The notes beneath the pieces are model-generated. The model was not told the origin of the DNA and did not search any database. It worked only from the letters and a program-made list of their open reading frames with translations. From Bacteriovoracaceae bacterium (lineage in GTDB: Bacteria; Bdellovibrionota; Bacteriovoracia; Bacteriovoracales; Bacteriovoracaceae), in NCBI GenBank assembly GCA_023701435.1, contig JAMPXB010000016.1, forward strand, positions 16,238 through 80,237: a stretch of DNA of 64,000 nt, read 5' to 3'. A program made the translations under genes and the position numbers. Positions 1 to 8,578 of this stretch are shown one piece after another (positions within the stretch are counted from its first letter, which is position 1; the number at the start of each line of letters is the position of its first letter).

Positions 1-2
1 TC

Positions 3-188
3 AAAGAATTAAGGTTACCAGTGCTGATATCTGGTTTGCTCCTTCATTTGTTAATTGAAATCTCTATGAGTATCGGTTTCTTTGAATGGGTGATGATCTC
101 CTCTTATATCTTGTTCCTGGCACCGAAGGAGATTTTCTGGCTAAAAGCACGCTTTAAACTACTCCTGCCACAATTTGGTAGGGCCTAA
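3..188 (+). CDS. C-terminal end of an HTTM-domain (vitamin K-dependent carboxylase-like) membrane protein, partial
   Basis: Only the last 61 codons lie in the window; the reading frame is open from base 3 to a TAA at 186-188. The peptide has two hydrophobic stretches separated by a short polar turn with the pattern LLHLLIEISM...FFEWVMISSYILF, followed by a basic tail. This resembles the end of the HTTM/VKGC-like multipass domain, where a Leu-His-rich helix is followed by a 'W-x-M-I-x-S-Y' helix. Family assignment rests on this short tail alone. HTTM proteins are often found next to DCC-family thiol proteins, and one lies 3 kb downstream on the other strand. Activity cannot be judged because the catalytic part is outside the window. 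Confidence 0.5.
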   Translation, partial: KELRLPVLISGLLLHLLIEISMSIGFFEWVMISSYILFLAPKEIFWLKARFKLLLPQFGRA

Positions 189-466
189 AATTGTTAGCAG
201 TTAACTGAGTATTTTATAAGTCTCTAAATTTTCAGTATTATCCTTCATTTGTGTTTCTATTGTGCAACAGCAGAATGCTTATAGCGAGGTTGATCATCGA
301 TATTTGCTATTGAATCGATTTGATACTTTAGTCTTCACGGAATCTTCGGGTATTGGAAAGTTCATATTTGGATCAGGGACAATTTAATCACTTTAAATGA
401 TCGAAATAACAGGTTTCATTGGTTTCTCGTAAAATCCCCACTCAACTGCGAACAATTTACATCAAA
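189..466. other. Intergenic stretch with no recognisable gene
   Basis: Roughly 280 AT-rich bases lie between the HTTM gene end and the terminator hairpin. I see no open frame with a plausible start, no tRNA-like fold and no long repeat. It separates two convergent genes and is one of only two long convergent gaps in the window; most other convergent genes abut or overlap. Confidence 0.5.
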
Positions 467-530
467 AAGAAGGGTCCCGCTATGATCTGCACCCCCAAAA
501 TGGGACAGATCACTAAGCGAGACCCTTCTT
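467..530 (-). terminator. Two-tier intrinsic terminator of the metalloprotease operon
   Basis: Arms 467-481 and 516-530 are 15 nt each and complementary at 14 positions; the one mismatch becomes a G.U pair in the minus-strand RNA. Inside lies a second inverted repeat, TGATCTG (482-488) against CAGATCA around 505-512, with a smaller CCCA/TGGG core. On the minus strand the outer stem is followed directly by a run of five T. The arm next to the gene ends 1 nt from the stop codon at 532. The T-run is present only on the minus strand, so it should terminate the leftward transcript. Confidence 0.8.
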
Positions 531-531
531 A

Positions 532-1761
532 TTAAAAACCTTTTCTACCAAATGTCGTATAGAGCTTTAACTTATCTCGCTTAGGATAATCACAGATATC
601 ATCGCAGGCCTTTAAGATGGCCCTTAATAGACCGTCACTGATTGTTGAACTGCTGGTCTTAAGATATTTACGGGACTGATAAATAACCCTGTCACCAACT
701 TCTTCACCTAGTGTTTCTCTTACATCCCAAAGAACTGAGAGTGTAAAATCGGCGGTGGCAAATCTGTTTGATTCATCCCAGTGGCTGTAAAGACGCTTTT
801 CCTGGGTATCTTTTGGAGCAGAGTTACTGAATCCTGACACCTGGGTATAGATTTTGCGCTTTTCTGATTGGACTGCGGCAAAGTAATCGGCCATGCCTTC
901 ATTCACCGGAGTAGAGTGGGACATTTCCAGGTGGTCACTTAAGATGATATGAGAATATTCATGATAAGCAACTTCTGGGACCATGACGGTATCTAGATAA
1001 TAGTATTTATCAATAAATAGATTATCTGTGTACCTAGAGCCATAAACAATCACTTTCATTAAAGCGAATGTTCCTGCATAGCGGATCAGGTCTTCGTGCA
1101 GTGGTCTTGTTACATATGCTGGATAGAAGAACTGTTGCATCAATCTCTGGTTGAATTGATTGGCCGTATAGTTGATCAGCGGACGCTCAAGGGCCATTAA
1201 TGAAACAGTCAAAGGATTTGGTCCCATTGGTCCCAGGTCTTTTGTAAGAATGGTCTTTTTAGGACGGAACCATATTTCCTGGCCCCATTTATCCTGTCTA
1301 TTTGCCGGTACCCACGCTGGTGTTTCTCCCTCTGGAATAGAGAGGGCATTATTATATTGAGGTGCCCGGTTATCATGTGCAAAATGTCCTAATTCATCAT
1401 ACTGATTGGTGATATCAAGACGAACGGTAATCTTAGGCAGACTTTCCGCTTTTTCTGATTGCATTTTATATACCCAGAAATCTCTGGCCTGGTTCAGATG
1501 CCAATAAGCATTGGCGGCTTTTTGTAGAATCGCTTCATCTTTTTCTTCAAACGAAACGGCTTCTTTGTCTTTGCCTTTTACAATTTTAAAATATTTTCCA
1601 TCAAATGAATTATGACTTTCAAGATCAGGCATTTCGACTTTTTTGTAAAAAGTTTTATATGAACCTGGCATTCTCATCAAAACTTTGAAAGATGGACCCA
1701 CATCGGCTAGTGCCGAGAAAGAAATAAAAGATGCAACGACGACACTTAGATATATTTTCAT
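532..1761 (-). CDS. Secreted gluzincin-type zinc metalloprotease
   Basis: A 409-residue protein with an N-terminal signal peptide (residues 1-19, cleavage after a SALA-like motif). Residues 267-271 read HEYSH, the HExxH zinc-binding motif, and a Glu in NEGMADYFA (E288) 17 residues later is well placed as third zinc ligand, which defines the gluzincin layout. The protein should act outside the cytoplasm. An AAGGAG Shine-Dalgarno precedes the ATG. It is the second gene of a two-gene leftward operon, 18 nt behind a signal-peptide protein of unknown function, and a strong terminator follows. I cannot assign a named peptidase family; the 260-residue N-terminal part has no motif I recognise. A predator could use it on prey envelope or its own surface proteins, but that is inference. 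Confidence 0.75.
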   Translation of the reverse strand: MKIYLSVVVASFISFSALADVGPSFKVLMRMPGSYKTFYKKVEMPDLESHNSFDGKYFKIVKGKDKEAVSFEEKDEAILQKAANAYWHLNQARDFWVYKMQSEKAESLPKITVRLDITNQYDELGHFAHDNRAPQYNNALSIPEGETPAWVPANRQDKWGQEIWFRPKKTILTKDLGPMGPNPLTVSLMALERPLINYTANQFNQRLMQQFFYPAYVTRPLHEDLIRYAGTFALMKVIVYGSRYTDNLFIDKYYYLDTVMVPEVAYHEYSHIILSDHLEMSHSTPVNEGMADYFAAVQSEKRKIYTQVSGFSNSAPKDTQEKRLYSHWDESNRFATADFTLSVLWDVRETLGEEVGDRVIYQSRKYLKTSSSTISDGLLRAILKACDDICDYPKRDKLKLYTTFGRKGF

Positions 1762-1779
1762 GAATATTTCTCCTTAAAT

Positions 1780-3132
1780 TTATATAATGACGTTCCAGTT
1801 TTCATCAGGATCTGCTTCCGGATCACCGGTAACATATTTTCCTTGAGCAAATACCAGACCGATAGCGCCGATGATGTTCCAAGGAGGTGGAAGATAGAAT
1901 GTTGCGGTTCCCGCCAAAGAGAAAGCAAAGTTGGCATAGGTCTTCCATTTAGGAATTTTTGGGTTCCAAAAATCTTCAAATTTAAGAATGTAATCAAGTT
2001 CCTCAGATTTAATAAAGCCAGTCTCATAAGCGGCAGCGATCAAGTGAGAGTATTCGAGCCCTTTATTTTTGAAAGCATCGGATCTCATGACTTCTGCCAT
2101 ATCTTTACGAAGCATTTTGATGGCGGCACGGTATTGTTCCATTGGAGAGAAGATATAGACCTGTGTTTCTCCATTTGGATCGTCAGTATATTGCCAGTTA
2201 AGAGTGACAGACCTTGAATCCATACGCTTAGCGGTTTTTTCGATAATTTGCGCCAGCATCATTACCTGAGTACTGGTATATGTACGGTAAAGGTTTCCGC
2301 GCTGAGTGACTCTTTGTTTTCTAGAAACATATTCAGCGGTGAAGTCATTAGTCGCTTTTAATTCTGGATTCTTTGTCAGTTTATCTTTTGCGTTGTTGAT
2401 GATGTCGGCATATCGGTAGAAGTAGAGTGGCCAGCTTAATACTTTGCGCTTTCTCAGGATTTCCAGTTTGTTGAATACTTCTGCACTAATAACTTTTTTG
2501 CTGTAGGCTAAATAGTTTAACTTTTGCAATTGTATGCTTTGATCGATCGGTCCTTTTGAAGTGATGTTTTGGGCCAGATCAAAGTAAGTATTCAGGGAAC
2601 ATTTTTTCACATCATCGGGCCAGCTTTTCACTGGAGCATACATCTTTTCGAGATCTACCTTTGAATTCTGTGGAGTGTGTAAATTACGAGGACGTCCAGA
2701 TACCAGACCCGTAGTTGAAGTTTCAAATTCAAAGCTGATAGTCGTGGATTCTTTCATCAGCTTGAAAAGAATGTCGTCGATGAAATTTTGGTGGCGTAGA
2801 TAGACAATGAATTTTGAAATTTCTCTATTGGAGAATATAATGCCATGTCTTGTGGCATCGGCTTGTAATTGTGCAATCAAACCAAGGTCACAAGTTGTGT
2901 CAATTCTTTCCATCTCTTTGAATGTATCTGCTAAGGCTACCTCTGCCCGTACTTTTAATTCTTCAGCACCCAGGGGATGCATCTGGGCCCAGGCATCTGC
3001 ATTCAAGACGTCTTGACTTGTCAGCTCTCTGGAAAAAGCCTCTTTGTTATTGGCCAATCGTTTCACATTAAATGCATCAGCATTTGCAATGAGCATTAAT
3101 GCCCACATGGTTAACACTACAAATTTTTTCAT
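1780..3132 (-). CDS. Secreted protein of unknown function, operon partner of the metalloprotease
   Basis: A 450-residue protein with a clear signal peptide (MKKF then a hydrophobic core, cleavage after ANADA at about residue 20). GAGGTG precedes the ATG at a good distance. The body is rich in Lys, Glu and aromatic residues and looks alpha-helical. It carries a predicted hydrophobic segment near the C-terminus (about residues 400-435) ending in an acidic tail with PEADPDEN. I do not recognise a family or catalytic motif. It lies 18 nt upstream of the metalloprotease gene on the same strand, so the two are probably co-transcribed and may be an enzyme with its substrate, inhibitor or anchor; this is inference from position only. 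Confidence 0.65.
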   Translation of the reverse strand: MKKFVVLTMWALMLIANADAFNVKRLANNKEAFSRELTSQDVLNADAWAQMHPLGAEELKVRAEVALADTFKEMERIDTTCDLGLIAQLQADATRHGIIFSNREISKFIVYLRHQNFIDDILFKLMKESTTISFEFETSTTGLVSGRPRNLHTPQNSKVDLEKMYAPVKSWPDDVKKCSLNTYFDLAQNITSKGPIDQSIQLQKLNYLAYSKKVISAEVFNKLEILRKRKVLSWPLYFYRYADIINNAKDKLTKNPELKATNDFTAEYVSRKQRVTQRGNLYRTYTSTQVMMLAQIIEKTAKRMDSRSVTLNWQYTDDPNGETQVYIFSPMEQYRAAIKMLRKDMAEVMRSDAFKNKGLEYSHLIAAAYETGFIKSEELDYILKFEDFWNPKIPKWKTYANFAFSLAGTATFYLPPPWNIIGAIGLVFAQGKYVTGDPEADPDENWNVII

Positions 3133-3305
3133 TTTTCACCTCGCGAAAAGAAATTTGTGTGTTTATGCCTTAGAGAGAGCACAAAAATAATTCCGAGAAG
3201 CTTCAATTAAGAGGAAAATTTAAAGAATTTAGGTCGTGTCGAATTATTCAGATAATTTCAGTCGGGAACTTTAAGATATTCTTTTTAGTCTTTGTGCATT
3301 GAACT

Positions 3306-3707
3306 TTAGCTTACAAAACGTTGACGTTCTTCTTCTGTAGGTAATCTACAGGTTTCTTTTTTTCCAAATAAACGATAACGATTTTCAGCGACCATTTCGT
3401 AAGCACTGTTTAAGAATGCTTCCGGAAAGATTTTTCCCATCAAGGCGATCTTCCAGATTCCACCAATTTCATTCATTACTTTAATCACTGCTTTGGATTT
3501 GGTGTAAGTCTGACCATCTATCAGTAATACAACTGAACTTAAGTCTTGGGTCAATTTAGCAGGCAAATTATTTTTGGCAAAATCACTTTGCAAAGGAGAG
3601 AAGAGAAATCGCTTCTGTTTATCAATGGCCATTATAAAATCCACAAAGCCATTACACAGTCCACAGACTCCATCAAAAAAAATAATCGGTTGGGTTTTTG
3701 TATTCAT
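3306..3707 (-). CDS. DCC-family thiol-disulfide oxidoreductase-like protein (DUF393)
   Basis: A 133-residue protein beginning with a beta-strand and the motif FFDGVCGLCN; the D-x-x-C-x-x-C signature (Cys15 and Cys18) defines the DCC family, whose members are thought to be thioredoxin-like but are poorly characterised. The rest fits the family: a helix with KQKRFLFSPLQS, a central TYTKSKAV strand-turn and a C-terminal basic segment. Length is normal. No signal peptide is visible, so it is probably cytoplasmic. It is transcribed leftward toward the metalloprotease operon with a 170-base gap, so it probably has its own promoter. DCC proteins are frequently encoded near HTTM proteins, and an HTTM tail is at the window's left edge. 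Confidence 0.85.
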   Translation of the reverse strand: MNTKTQPIIFFDGVCGLCNGFVDFIMAIDKQKRFLFSPLQSDFAKNNLPAKLTQDLSSVVLLIDGQTYTKSKAVIKVMNEIGGIWKIALMGKIFPEAFLNSAYEMVAENRYRLFGKKETCRLPTEEERQRFVS

Positions 3708-3784
3708 GGTTCTTCTCTAGTCTTTTTCATTTAAAAAGTCAGGGCGTACGAGTCAATTATAGACCTTAATTTTTCCTGATACTA

Positions 3785-3812
3785 TTGTTTATCATTATTT
3801 GTACGGTATTAT
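3785..3812 (+). promoter_or_regulatory. Candidate promoter for a leaderless transcript of the Hpt-like gene
   Basis: TTGTTT (3785-3790), a 16-nt spacer and TATTAT (3807-3812) lie just before the ATG at 3820. Only 7 nt separate the -10 from the start codon, so the transcript would begin at or next to the ATG. No Shine-Dalgarno is present. Prediction from sequence pattern only. Confidence 0.4.
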
Positions 3813-3819
3813 TGGCATT

Positions 3820-4254
3820 ATGTTAGATGATAAAAAAAATGAAATTGACGTTGAATTACTGGATGGATTTCTAGAAGAGTCTTATGCTGTCCTGGTGGAC
3901 TTGAAGGTCATCCTGGCAAGTTTTAAGGGGACGTCAGATGCACCAGTCTTTGAAAAATACGGTCAGCAGATCGATCGGATCATGGGTGCGGCTTACACGC
4001 TTTCTCTCAATGAGCTTGGTGATCTGGCCAAACTTGGTAAAGAGCTTGGTTATAAAACAAGTCAAATCAAACAAATCGCTAAGCTCCTGACGATGCAAAG
4101 CCTGCTCTCACAATTAGTGCGTACTATGGAGAAGATACTTAACAGTTATCAAAAAAATGAAACACCTACTTACGATGAGGTCCACCAGCTGATAAATCGT
4201 TTAAATACTGCCAGTGATCAATTGGGCGATCTCAGAATTTCAGTAAAAGTCTAA
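3820..4254 (+). CDS. Hpt-like (histidine phosphotransfer) four-helix protein, probable
   Basis: A 144-residue cytoplasmic protein. Its start, DVELLDGFLEESYAVLVDL, resembles the first helix of Hpt/CheA-P1 domains. A helix of the type GQQIDRIMGAAYTL follows, where Hpt domains carry 'hxxxHxxKG'. The phospho-accepting His is not obvious (the equivalent position reads IMGAAYTL), so this may be a non-phosphorylatable or scaffold version. An upstream TTG at 3799 is also in frame, but I chose the ATG at 3820 because a promoter-like -10 sits 7 nt ahead of it and would exclude the TTG. The broken DUF6624 gene follows after 2 nt. Family assignment is weak. Confidence 0.45.
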   Translation: MLDDKKNEIDVELLDGFLEESYAVLVDLKVILASFKGTSDAPVFEKYGQQIDRIMGAAYTLSLNELGDLAKLGKELGYKTSQIKQIAKLLTMQSLLSQLVRTMEKILNSYQKNETPTYDEVHQLINRLNTASDQLGDLRISVKV

Positions 4255-4256
4255 AT

Positions 4257-4626
4257 ATGATTGATCCTACCTGGGAAGAAAAATTAAAGTTTCTGGTGGG
4301 CCATGATCATCAAATGAGAGAAGTGTTGTTTGATAAGGGGACGCAATGATACCTACCATCCCGAGTTGGAAAAGATTCATCTAAGTAATGCTCACAAATT
4401 ATCGGCCTTGATAGAAAAATTAGGATTTCCTGTTTTGAGTAATGCTGGAGAACAAGGCGTTCGTTTATCCTGGCTGATTATTCAGCACGCTATTTCTTGG
4501 CCGGGGTTGCCGCCTGTTTCAACCACTCCCATCTTTGCTACCATGGAGAGGCCTCCCATGGATCCCATCAAGAAAAAGAAAGAGTTTGAGCAGTGGCTGA
4601 AGCGAGTGGGGTGGCGTAACTCCTAA
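4257..4626 (+). pseudogene. DUF6624-like gene broken by a +1 frameshift
   Basis: An ATG at 4257 opens a frame of 30 codons that stops at TGA 4347-4349. From the same place the +1 frame continues to 4626 with the DUF6624-like text YHPELEKIHLSNAHKL (about 4351-4398) and WLIIQHAI. Removing one G from the GGGG run at 4337-4340 joins the two frames into one protein, FDKGRNDTYHPE..., of about 122 residues. The family text is split exactly at the junction, so a one-base insertion is the simplest reading. A sequencing error or a programmed shift cannot be excluded. The gene starts 2 nt after the Hpt-like gene and would have been translationally linked to it. Confidence 0.6.
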
Positions 4627-4702
4627 GTCTTTGAATATTCGATTATGTATTTTTTACTTCTCCTCCCGCAGCCGCCATAAATAGTGCTATAGTCCGGCTC
4701 CT

Positions 4703-6325
4703 ATGAAAGGTATCTCTTTACTCTTATTGATTTTCTTAAGTCATCTTTCCTGGGCACAAGTCCAGCAGGATATTGTATTTAAGGCGCGATTTGACCTTGA
4801 ATCTTCTGAAGCCTTCATCAATCAGCTGCGAATCTTTCTAGAAAACAACAAATTTGGCGATCCTTATTCACAAACTTTTTCTAAGCCCATCGTTGTTGAT
4901 CTGGCCAAAGTCATTAATGAGACGCCACTTAGCACTCAAAGTTGGCTTAGAGAGCTGCAGAACGTTTTAAAGATAAAACTGTTCGAATCTGAATACCGGT
5001 TGGTGGTTGATAAGTTAGGTTATAGTGTTCAGCATTTTAATTCGGAATTTCGTCCTGGAAAATCTTCCGGAGGACGGGTTGAATACGTGACTGTTAACTA
5101 TGTTAAAGGGCTTCATCTCCACGCTGAGAGAGTGGCCTTTGAAGTAGAGCTGAAACAAAATAATTCTTCAAGGCCTCTTATTTTTGACATCGAGATCATA
5201 GAACCTGAATTTATGATCAGCCCGGATCTCATGGCCGAGACCTCCATGGGATGGGCAACCTCTATCCTGGAAGACGATATTCTGCTTTCTCTTGAATTGG
5301 TTGATATCAAGAAAATCATGCAGGAGATTATTAAGAACCCTGATCTGATAAATTTAAAATACAAAGATATCGTCATCCCTGATGTTTCAATGAAAGTCGG
5401 ATCTAAGACGGTGCGCTTTGATAAGCAAAAAATTAAAAAATTCCTGATTGATCGTCAGGAGGACATGAAGTGTGGTGTCCTGGATTTACTGAATCTGAAA
5501 TTAAATGACCGTTTTGGCAATGTCATTCAAGATAGCCCCAAGTCACTGCTCTTACCTGGCGCTGTTACTTTCAAGAGTGATGTCAGCGGTGTTGTTGATA
5601 TCCAGAAAATGGATGTGAACAATACGGGTATAGTTCAATTTGATATTGATGGTCACTTCTGTGAAGATTCAGGTTGTCGTGGCCAGGAAATAAAAGCGAA
5701 AGAGCGAAGAAGCATTGATATCGGAAGTTATAATAAGTCTTTGCGGGAAATGAATCGAAGCTTAATTGAAAGACAGACCAATCTTTCTTTAAGTGTCAGT
5801 GAGAACTACCTTAACCAGATGGTCGAGGCAACGATCAAAACTGGTCTTTGGGATCGTCCGCTCAGTGAAAAGGATCTGGTTCTTGGCCCTGAGAAAGCCT
5901 TCGTCTTAGCAGATGAAAAGGGTGAACTCTTCTCCTTATATATGGATGTGATCCATAAACTATCAAGGTCTCAGAGAATATTAGTAGGAAAATCAGAAAT
6001 CAGATTTCCCATCAAATTCATGATTGCCTTGAATATCGAAGAAGTGGATGGACTTCCCCATTTTCTCATAAAGGTTAAAAAAGTTGCCACTGATCGGGAT
6101 CTGCTCATTAAGGGCCTGCCTCAGTATGGGCTGCCGACTTTCTTGAATCAAGTGCGTTTTCAGAATAAGGTCATGAAAAAGATTATGAGCGATGTCAGCT
6201 CCTTTGAAGGAAGGACCCTGGTTGATTTCGAATTAAAGGATCTTAAAGGAACATATCTTCATGATTTGAAGTTTACTTCAGACGGTCAAGGCAGAGGTTC
6301 TGCAACAATTGGTTTTAAAAAATAA
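4703..6325 (+). CDS. Secreted protein of unknown function, 540 aa
   Basis: Signal peptide at residues 1-18 (Lys then a Leu/Ile core, cleavage after LSWA). The mature protein is rich in alternating hydrophobic residues typical of beta-rich periplasmic proteins. It has a region of the type LSVSENYLNQMVEATI (about residues 360-375) followed by a long amphipathic beta section, loosely like lipid-binding TULIP-type folds; that comparison is a guess. Cysteines occur in one cluster (FCEDSGCRG), suggesting a local disulfide. No catalytic motif is seen. There is no Shine-Dalgarno; a TATAGT at 4688-4693 stands 9 nt before the ATG, so the mRNA may be nearly leaderless. A small secreted protein follows after 11 nt. 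Confidence 0.6.
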   Translation: MKGISLLLLIFLSHLSWAQVQQDIVFKARFDLESSEAFINQLRIFLENNKFGDPYSQTFSKPIVVDLAKVINETPLSTQSWLRELQNVLKIKLFESEYRLVVDKLGYSVQHFNSEFRPGKSSGGRVEYVTVNYVKGLHLHAERVAFEVELKQNNSSRPLIFDIEIIEPEFMISPDLMAETSMGWATSILEDDILLSLELVDIKKIMQEIIKNPDLINLKYKDIVIPDVSMKVGSKTVRFDKQKIKKFLIDRQEDMKCGVLDLLNLKLNDRFGNVIQDSPKSLLLPGAVTFKSDVSGVVDIQKMDVNNTGIVQFDIDGHFCEDSGCRGQEIKAKERRSIDIGSYNKSLREMNRSLIERQTNLSLSVSENYLNQMVEATIKTGLWDRPLSEKDLVLGPEKAFVLADEKGELFSLYMDVIHKLSRSQRILVGKSEIRFPIKFMIALNIEEVDGLPHFLIKVKKVATDRDLLIKGLPQYGLPTFLNQVRFQNKVMKKIMSDVSSFEGRTLVDFELKDLKGTYLHDLKFTSDGQGRGSATIGFKK

Positions 6326-6336
6326 GGAATATATTT

Positions 6337-6636
6337 ATGAAAGCTTTTTTATTATGTCTCACTTTACTGTCCTTTTCTTCTTTGGCCTCTACTCGGGTTC
6401 AATGTGTAGCGGAAGGGAATAAATTTATTATAGATGGCATATCTGCGACAGATATCAGAGTAACCTTCCAGAATGAAACTGTCCGGGCCGATGGTTACTT
6501 GGGAAGTGATGAGGTCGACTTAGTGGCCAGATTCAGTTCAATTGGGGAGATGACCCTCTTTGCCAAAATCGGTAAAACCTCTCCTGACAGCTACATCTTC
6601 TTTATGGGCAGGAAATTATCGGTTTCATGCCGTTAA
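6337..6636 (+). CDS. Small secreted protein of unknown function
   Basis: A 99-residue protein with a signal peptide (MKAFLLCLTLLSFSSLAS). The mature part has two cysteines near its ends (in QCVAEG and at the C-terminal SCR) that could form one disulfide around a small beta domain. It starts 11 nt after the 540-aa secreted protein and has the weak ribosome site AAGGA, so it is the second gene of the same operon. I do not recognise the family. A hairpin-forming CCGC...GCGG lies between it and tyrS. Confidence 0.55.
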   Translation: MKAFLLCLTLLSFSSLASTRVQCVAEGNKFIIDGISATDIRVTFQNETVRADGYLGSDEVDLVARFSSIGEMTLFAKIGKTSPDSYIFFMGRKLSVSCR

Positions 6637-6691
6637 TTTGATTCACTAAATTCCGCTCGTCGATTAAACTAAGCGGGTTAAAGGAGATCCC

Positions 6692-7912
6692 ATGGCCCGT
6701 ATTACCGTTTCCCCAGCAGAGCAATTAGCAGAATTAAAGAGAGGAGCTTTCGAGATCCTTCCGGAAGAAGAATTGCTGAAAAAGCTTACGAAATCATATG
6801 AGAAGCAAAAGCCCTTAATTATTAAGTTTGGCGCTGACCCTTCACGTCCTGATATTCACTTGGGACATACGGTAGTTTTGCAAAAGCTTAGACTTCTCCA
6901 GGACTTTGGTCATGAAATTTATTTCCTGATTGGTGACTATACAGCTCAAATCGGTGACCCAACCGGAAAAAATAAAACACGTCCGATCTTAACGGCAGAA
7001 GACGTTATCGAAAATGCCCGGACCTACCAGGAACAAGTCGGTAAGATTCTAGACATGTCTAAAACCAAAGTGGTTTTCAATAAAGAGTGGTTAGGAAAAT
7101 TCTCTGGACTTGATCTCATTCAACTGATGAGCAAGGCCACTGTTAGTGCTCTTCTACAGCGTGATGATTTCTCTAAGCGCTATACCAACGCCGAAGCTAT
7201 TTACCTTCATGAATTTGTTTACCCTGTCCTGCAAGGTTACGACTCTGTCCATTTGAAAGCAGATCTAGAACTTGGTGGAACAGACCAGACTTTCAATCTG
7301 ATGATGGGCCGTCATTTGCAATATGCTTATGAACAAGAAGCTCAATGCATCCTGACGATGCCGCTGATTGAAGGAACTGATGGTGTCCACAAGATGTCAA
7401 AATCCATGGACAACTATATTGCTCTGACAGATACACCAACCAATATGTTCGGTAAGCTGATGTCTATCTCCGATGAGCTTATGAAGAAATACTACCTGCT
7501 TCTTTGCCGCAGGCCTGCTGTTGAAGTCGATGCCATGATTGCCGGTATTACCGCTGGTACCATTCACCCAATGGAAGCTAAAAAAGCCTTGGCCACTGAG
7601 GTCACTGGTTACTATCATGGTGAAGAGGCCGGTCGTGAAGAACGTGAGAAATTTGAGGCCCGCTTCTCCAAGAAGCAAATCCCGGACGATATTCAGACGA
7701 TTATTCGACCTGCCGGCCCGATTGCTCTGCTTGATTTCTTTTTGGAGCTTGGACTGATTAAATCAAAATCAGATGGCAGACGACTCATTCAGCAGAATGC
7801 CGTGAAGGTGAATTTCGAAAACCACACAACAGATTCGCTGAATCTTGAAGCTGGCCAGGAATTAATTTTAAAAATTGGTAAACTTAGAATGCTTAAACTT
7901 ATCGGCGAGTAA
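6692..7912 (+). CDS. tyrS: Tyrosyl-tRNA synthetase
   Basis: Charges tRNA-Tyr with tyrosine in the cytoplasm. The 406-residue protein has the class I signatures HLGH (residues 56-59, the HIGH motif) and KMSKS (234-238). It also has [14 protein letters not shown] at the tyrosine/ATP pocket, QGYDS and GGTDQ in the binding site, and a C-terminal S4 RNA-binding domain (about 345-406, [14 protein letters not shown]). Length and domain order match the bacterial TyrRS form. The start is supported by AAAGGAG 7 nt before the ATG. It is the right-hand gene of a convergent pair: its TAA is directly adjacent to the deoC stop, and a palindrome covers both. Confidence 0.97.
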   Translation: MARITVSPAEQLAELKRGAFEILPEEELLKKLTKSYEKQKPLIIKFGADPSRPDIHLGHTVVLQKLRLLQDFGHEIYFLIGDYTAQIGDPTGKNKTRPILTAEDVIENARTYQEQVGKILDMSKTKVVFNKEWLGKFSGLDLIQLMSKATVSALLQRDDFSKRYTNAEAIYLHEFVYPVLQGYDSVHLKADLELGGTDQTFNLMMGRHLQYAYEQEAQCILTMPLIEGTDGVHKMSKSMDNYIALTDTPTNMFGKLMSISDELMKKYYLLLCRRPAVEVDAMIAGITAGTIHPMEAKKALATEVTGYYHGEEAGREEREKFEARFSKKQIPDDIQTIIRPAGPIALLDFFLELGLIKSKSDGRRLIQQNAVKVNFENHTTDSLNLEAGQELILKIGKLRMLKLIGE

Positions 7913-7928
7913 TTAATAACTCGCCGAT
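7901..7928. terminator. Palindrome spanning the tyrS and deoC stop codons
   Basis: ATCGGCGAGT (7901-7910) and ACTCGCCGAT (7919-7928) are perfect 10-nt inverted arms around an 8-nt loop holding both stop codons. The arms encode the last residues of TyrS and DeoC. The GC-rich stem can form in both transcripts. No long T-run follows on either side, so it may act as an inefficient terminator or as a 3'-end stabiliser. Confidence 0.55.
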
Positions 7929-8578
7929 GATTTCAAACCCTTAAGAATCTCAACACCGGAGCTGGTCCCTAAACGAGTGGCGCCAGCTTCAATCATATTT
8001 CTGGCCGTTTCAAGGTCTTTAATCCCACCGCTGGCCTTAACACCCATTTTGCCGACTAGAGAGCGCATCAATCTGACATCTTCAAGAGTTGCACCACCGG
8101 TAGAAAAACCAGTAGATGTTTTCACGAAATCAACCTGGGCCTTAATCGCCAGTTCACAGGCCTTAACTTTTTCCTCTTGGGTTAATAAACAGGTCTCAAG
8201 AATAACTTTAAGCAGACCGCCTTGCTGATGAACAACCTGGGCCAGGGATGACATGTCATCGAGAGCATACTGCCATTCACCGGACTTAATCGCTGACAAG
8301 TTAATGACCATATCAATTTCGGTTGCCCCTTCGGCCATCGCTTTCATTGCTTCAAAGCGTTTTGTTTCCATGGTTGATGCTCCCAAAGGAAAGCCGACAA
8401 CAGTACAAACTTTTACGGAACTACCTCGTAACTCAGCGAGGGCCTTTTTTACATAATAGGAGTTCACGCAAACAGAGAAGAAATCGTATTCCTTCGCCTC
8501 GGCACAAAGCTTTTCAATTTGCTTACTACTAGTATCTGCCTTGAGGGCGGTGTGATCGATGTACTTATTAATATTCAT
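7913..8578 (-). CDS. deoC: Deoxyribose-phosphate aldolase
   Basis: Cleaves 2-deoxyribose-5-phosphate to glyceraldehyde-3-phosphate and acetaldehyde in deoxynucleoside catabolism. The 221-residue protein has the whole family core: VCTVVGFPLGA (57-67), the catalytic Asp in EIDMVIN (D89), the Schiff-base Lys in FVKTSTGF (K153) and the proton-relay Lys in VKASGGI (K181). Length matches the bacterial short form. An AAGG ribosome site lies before the ATG. In a DNA-degrading predator this enzyme would feed deoxyribose from prey DNA into central metabolism; the secreted nuclease and 5'-nucleotidase elsewhere in the window fit that route (inference). Confidence 0.96.
   Translation of the reverse strand: MNINKYIDHTALKADTSSKQIEKLCAEAKEYDFFSVCVNSYYVKKALAELRGSSVKVCTVVGFPLGASTMETKRFEAMKAMAEGATEIDMVINLSAIKSGEWQYALDDMSSLAQVVHQQGGLLKVILETCLLTQEEKVKACELAIKAQVDFVKTSTGFSTGGATLEDVRLMRSLVGKMGVKASGGIKDLETARNMIEAGATRLGTSSGVEILKGLKSSASY

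Noticed and set aside
467..530. IS3-family terminal repeat
   Set aside because: The inner CCCCCAAAATGGG looks like some IS3 ends, but no transposase text is nearby and the outer stem plus T-run fits a terminator better.
1843..2217. 124-codon plus-strand frame opposite the secreted-protein gene
   Set aside because: Antisense to a signal-peptide gene with a good ribosome site; composition is that of a shadow frame.
4330..4349. Programmed frameshift in the DUF6624-like gene
   Set aside because: No slippery heptamer, stimulatory hairpin or internal ribosome site is visible; a one-base insertion is simpler.
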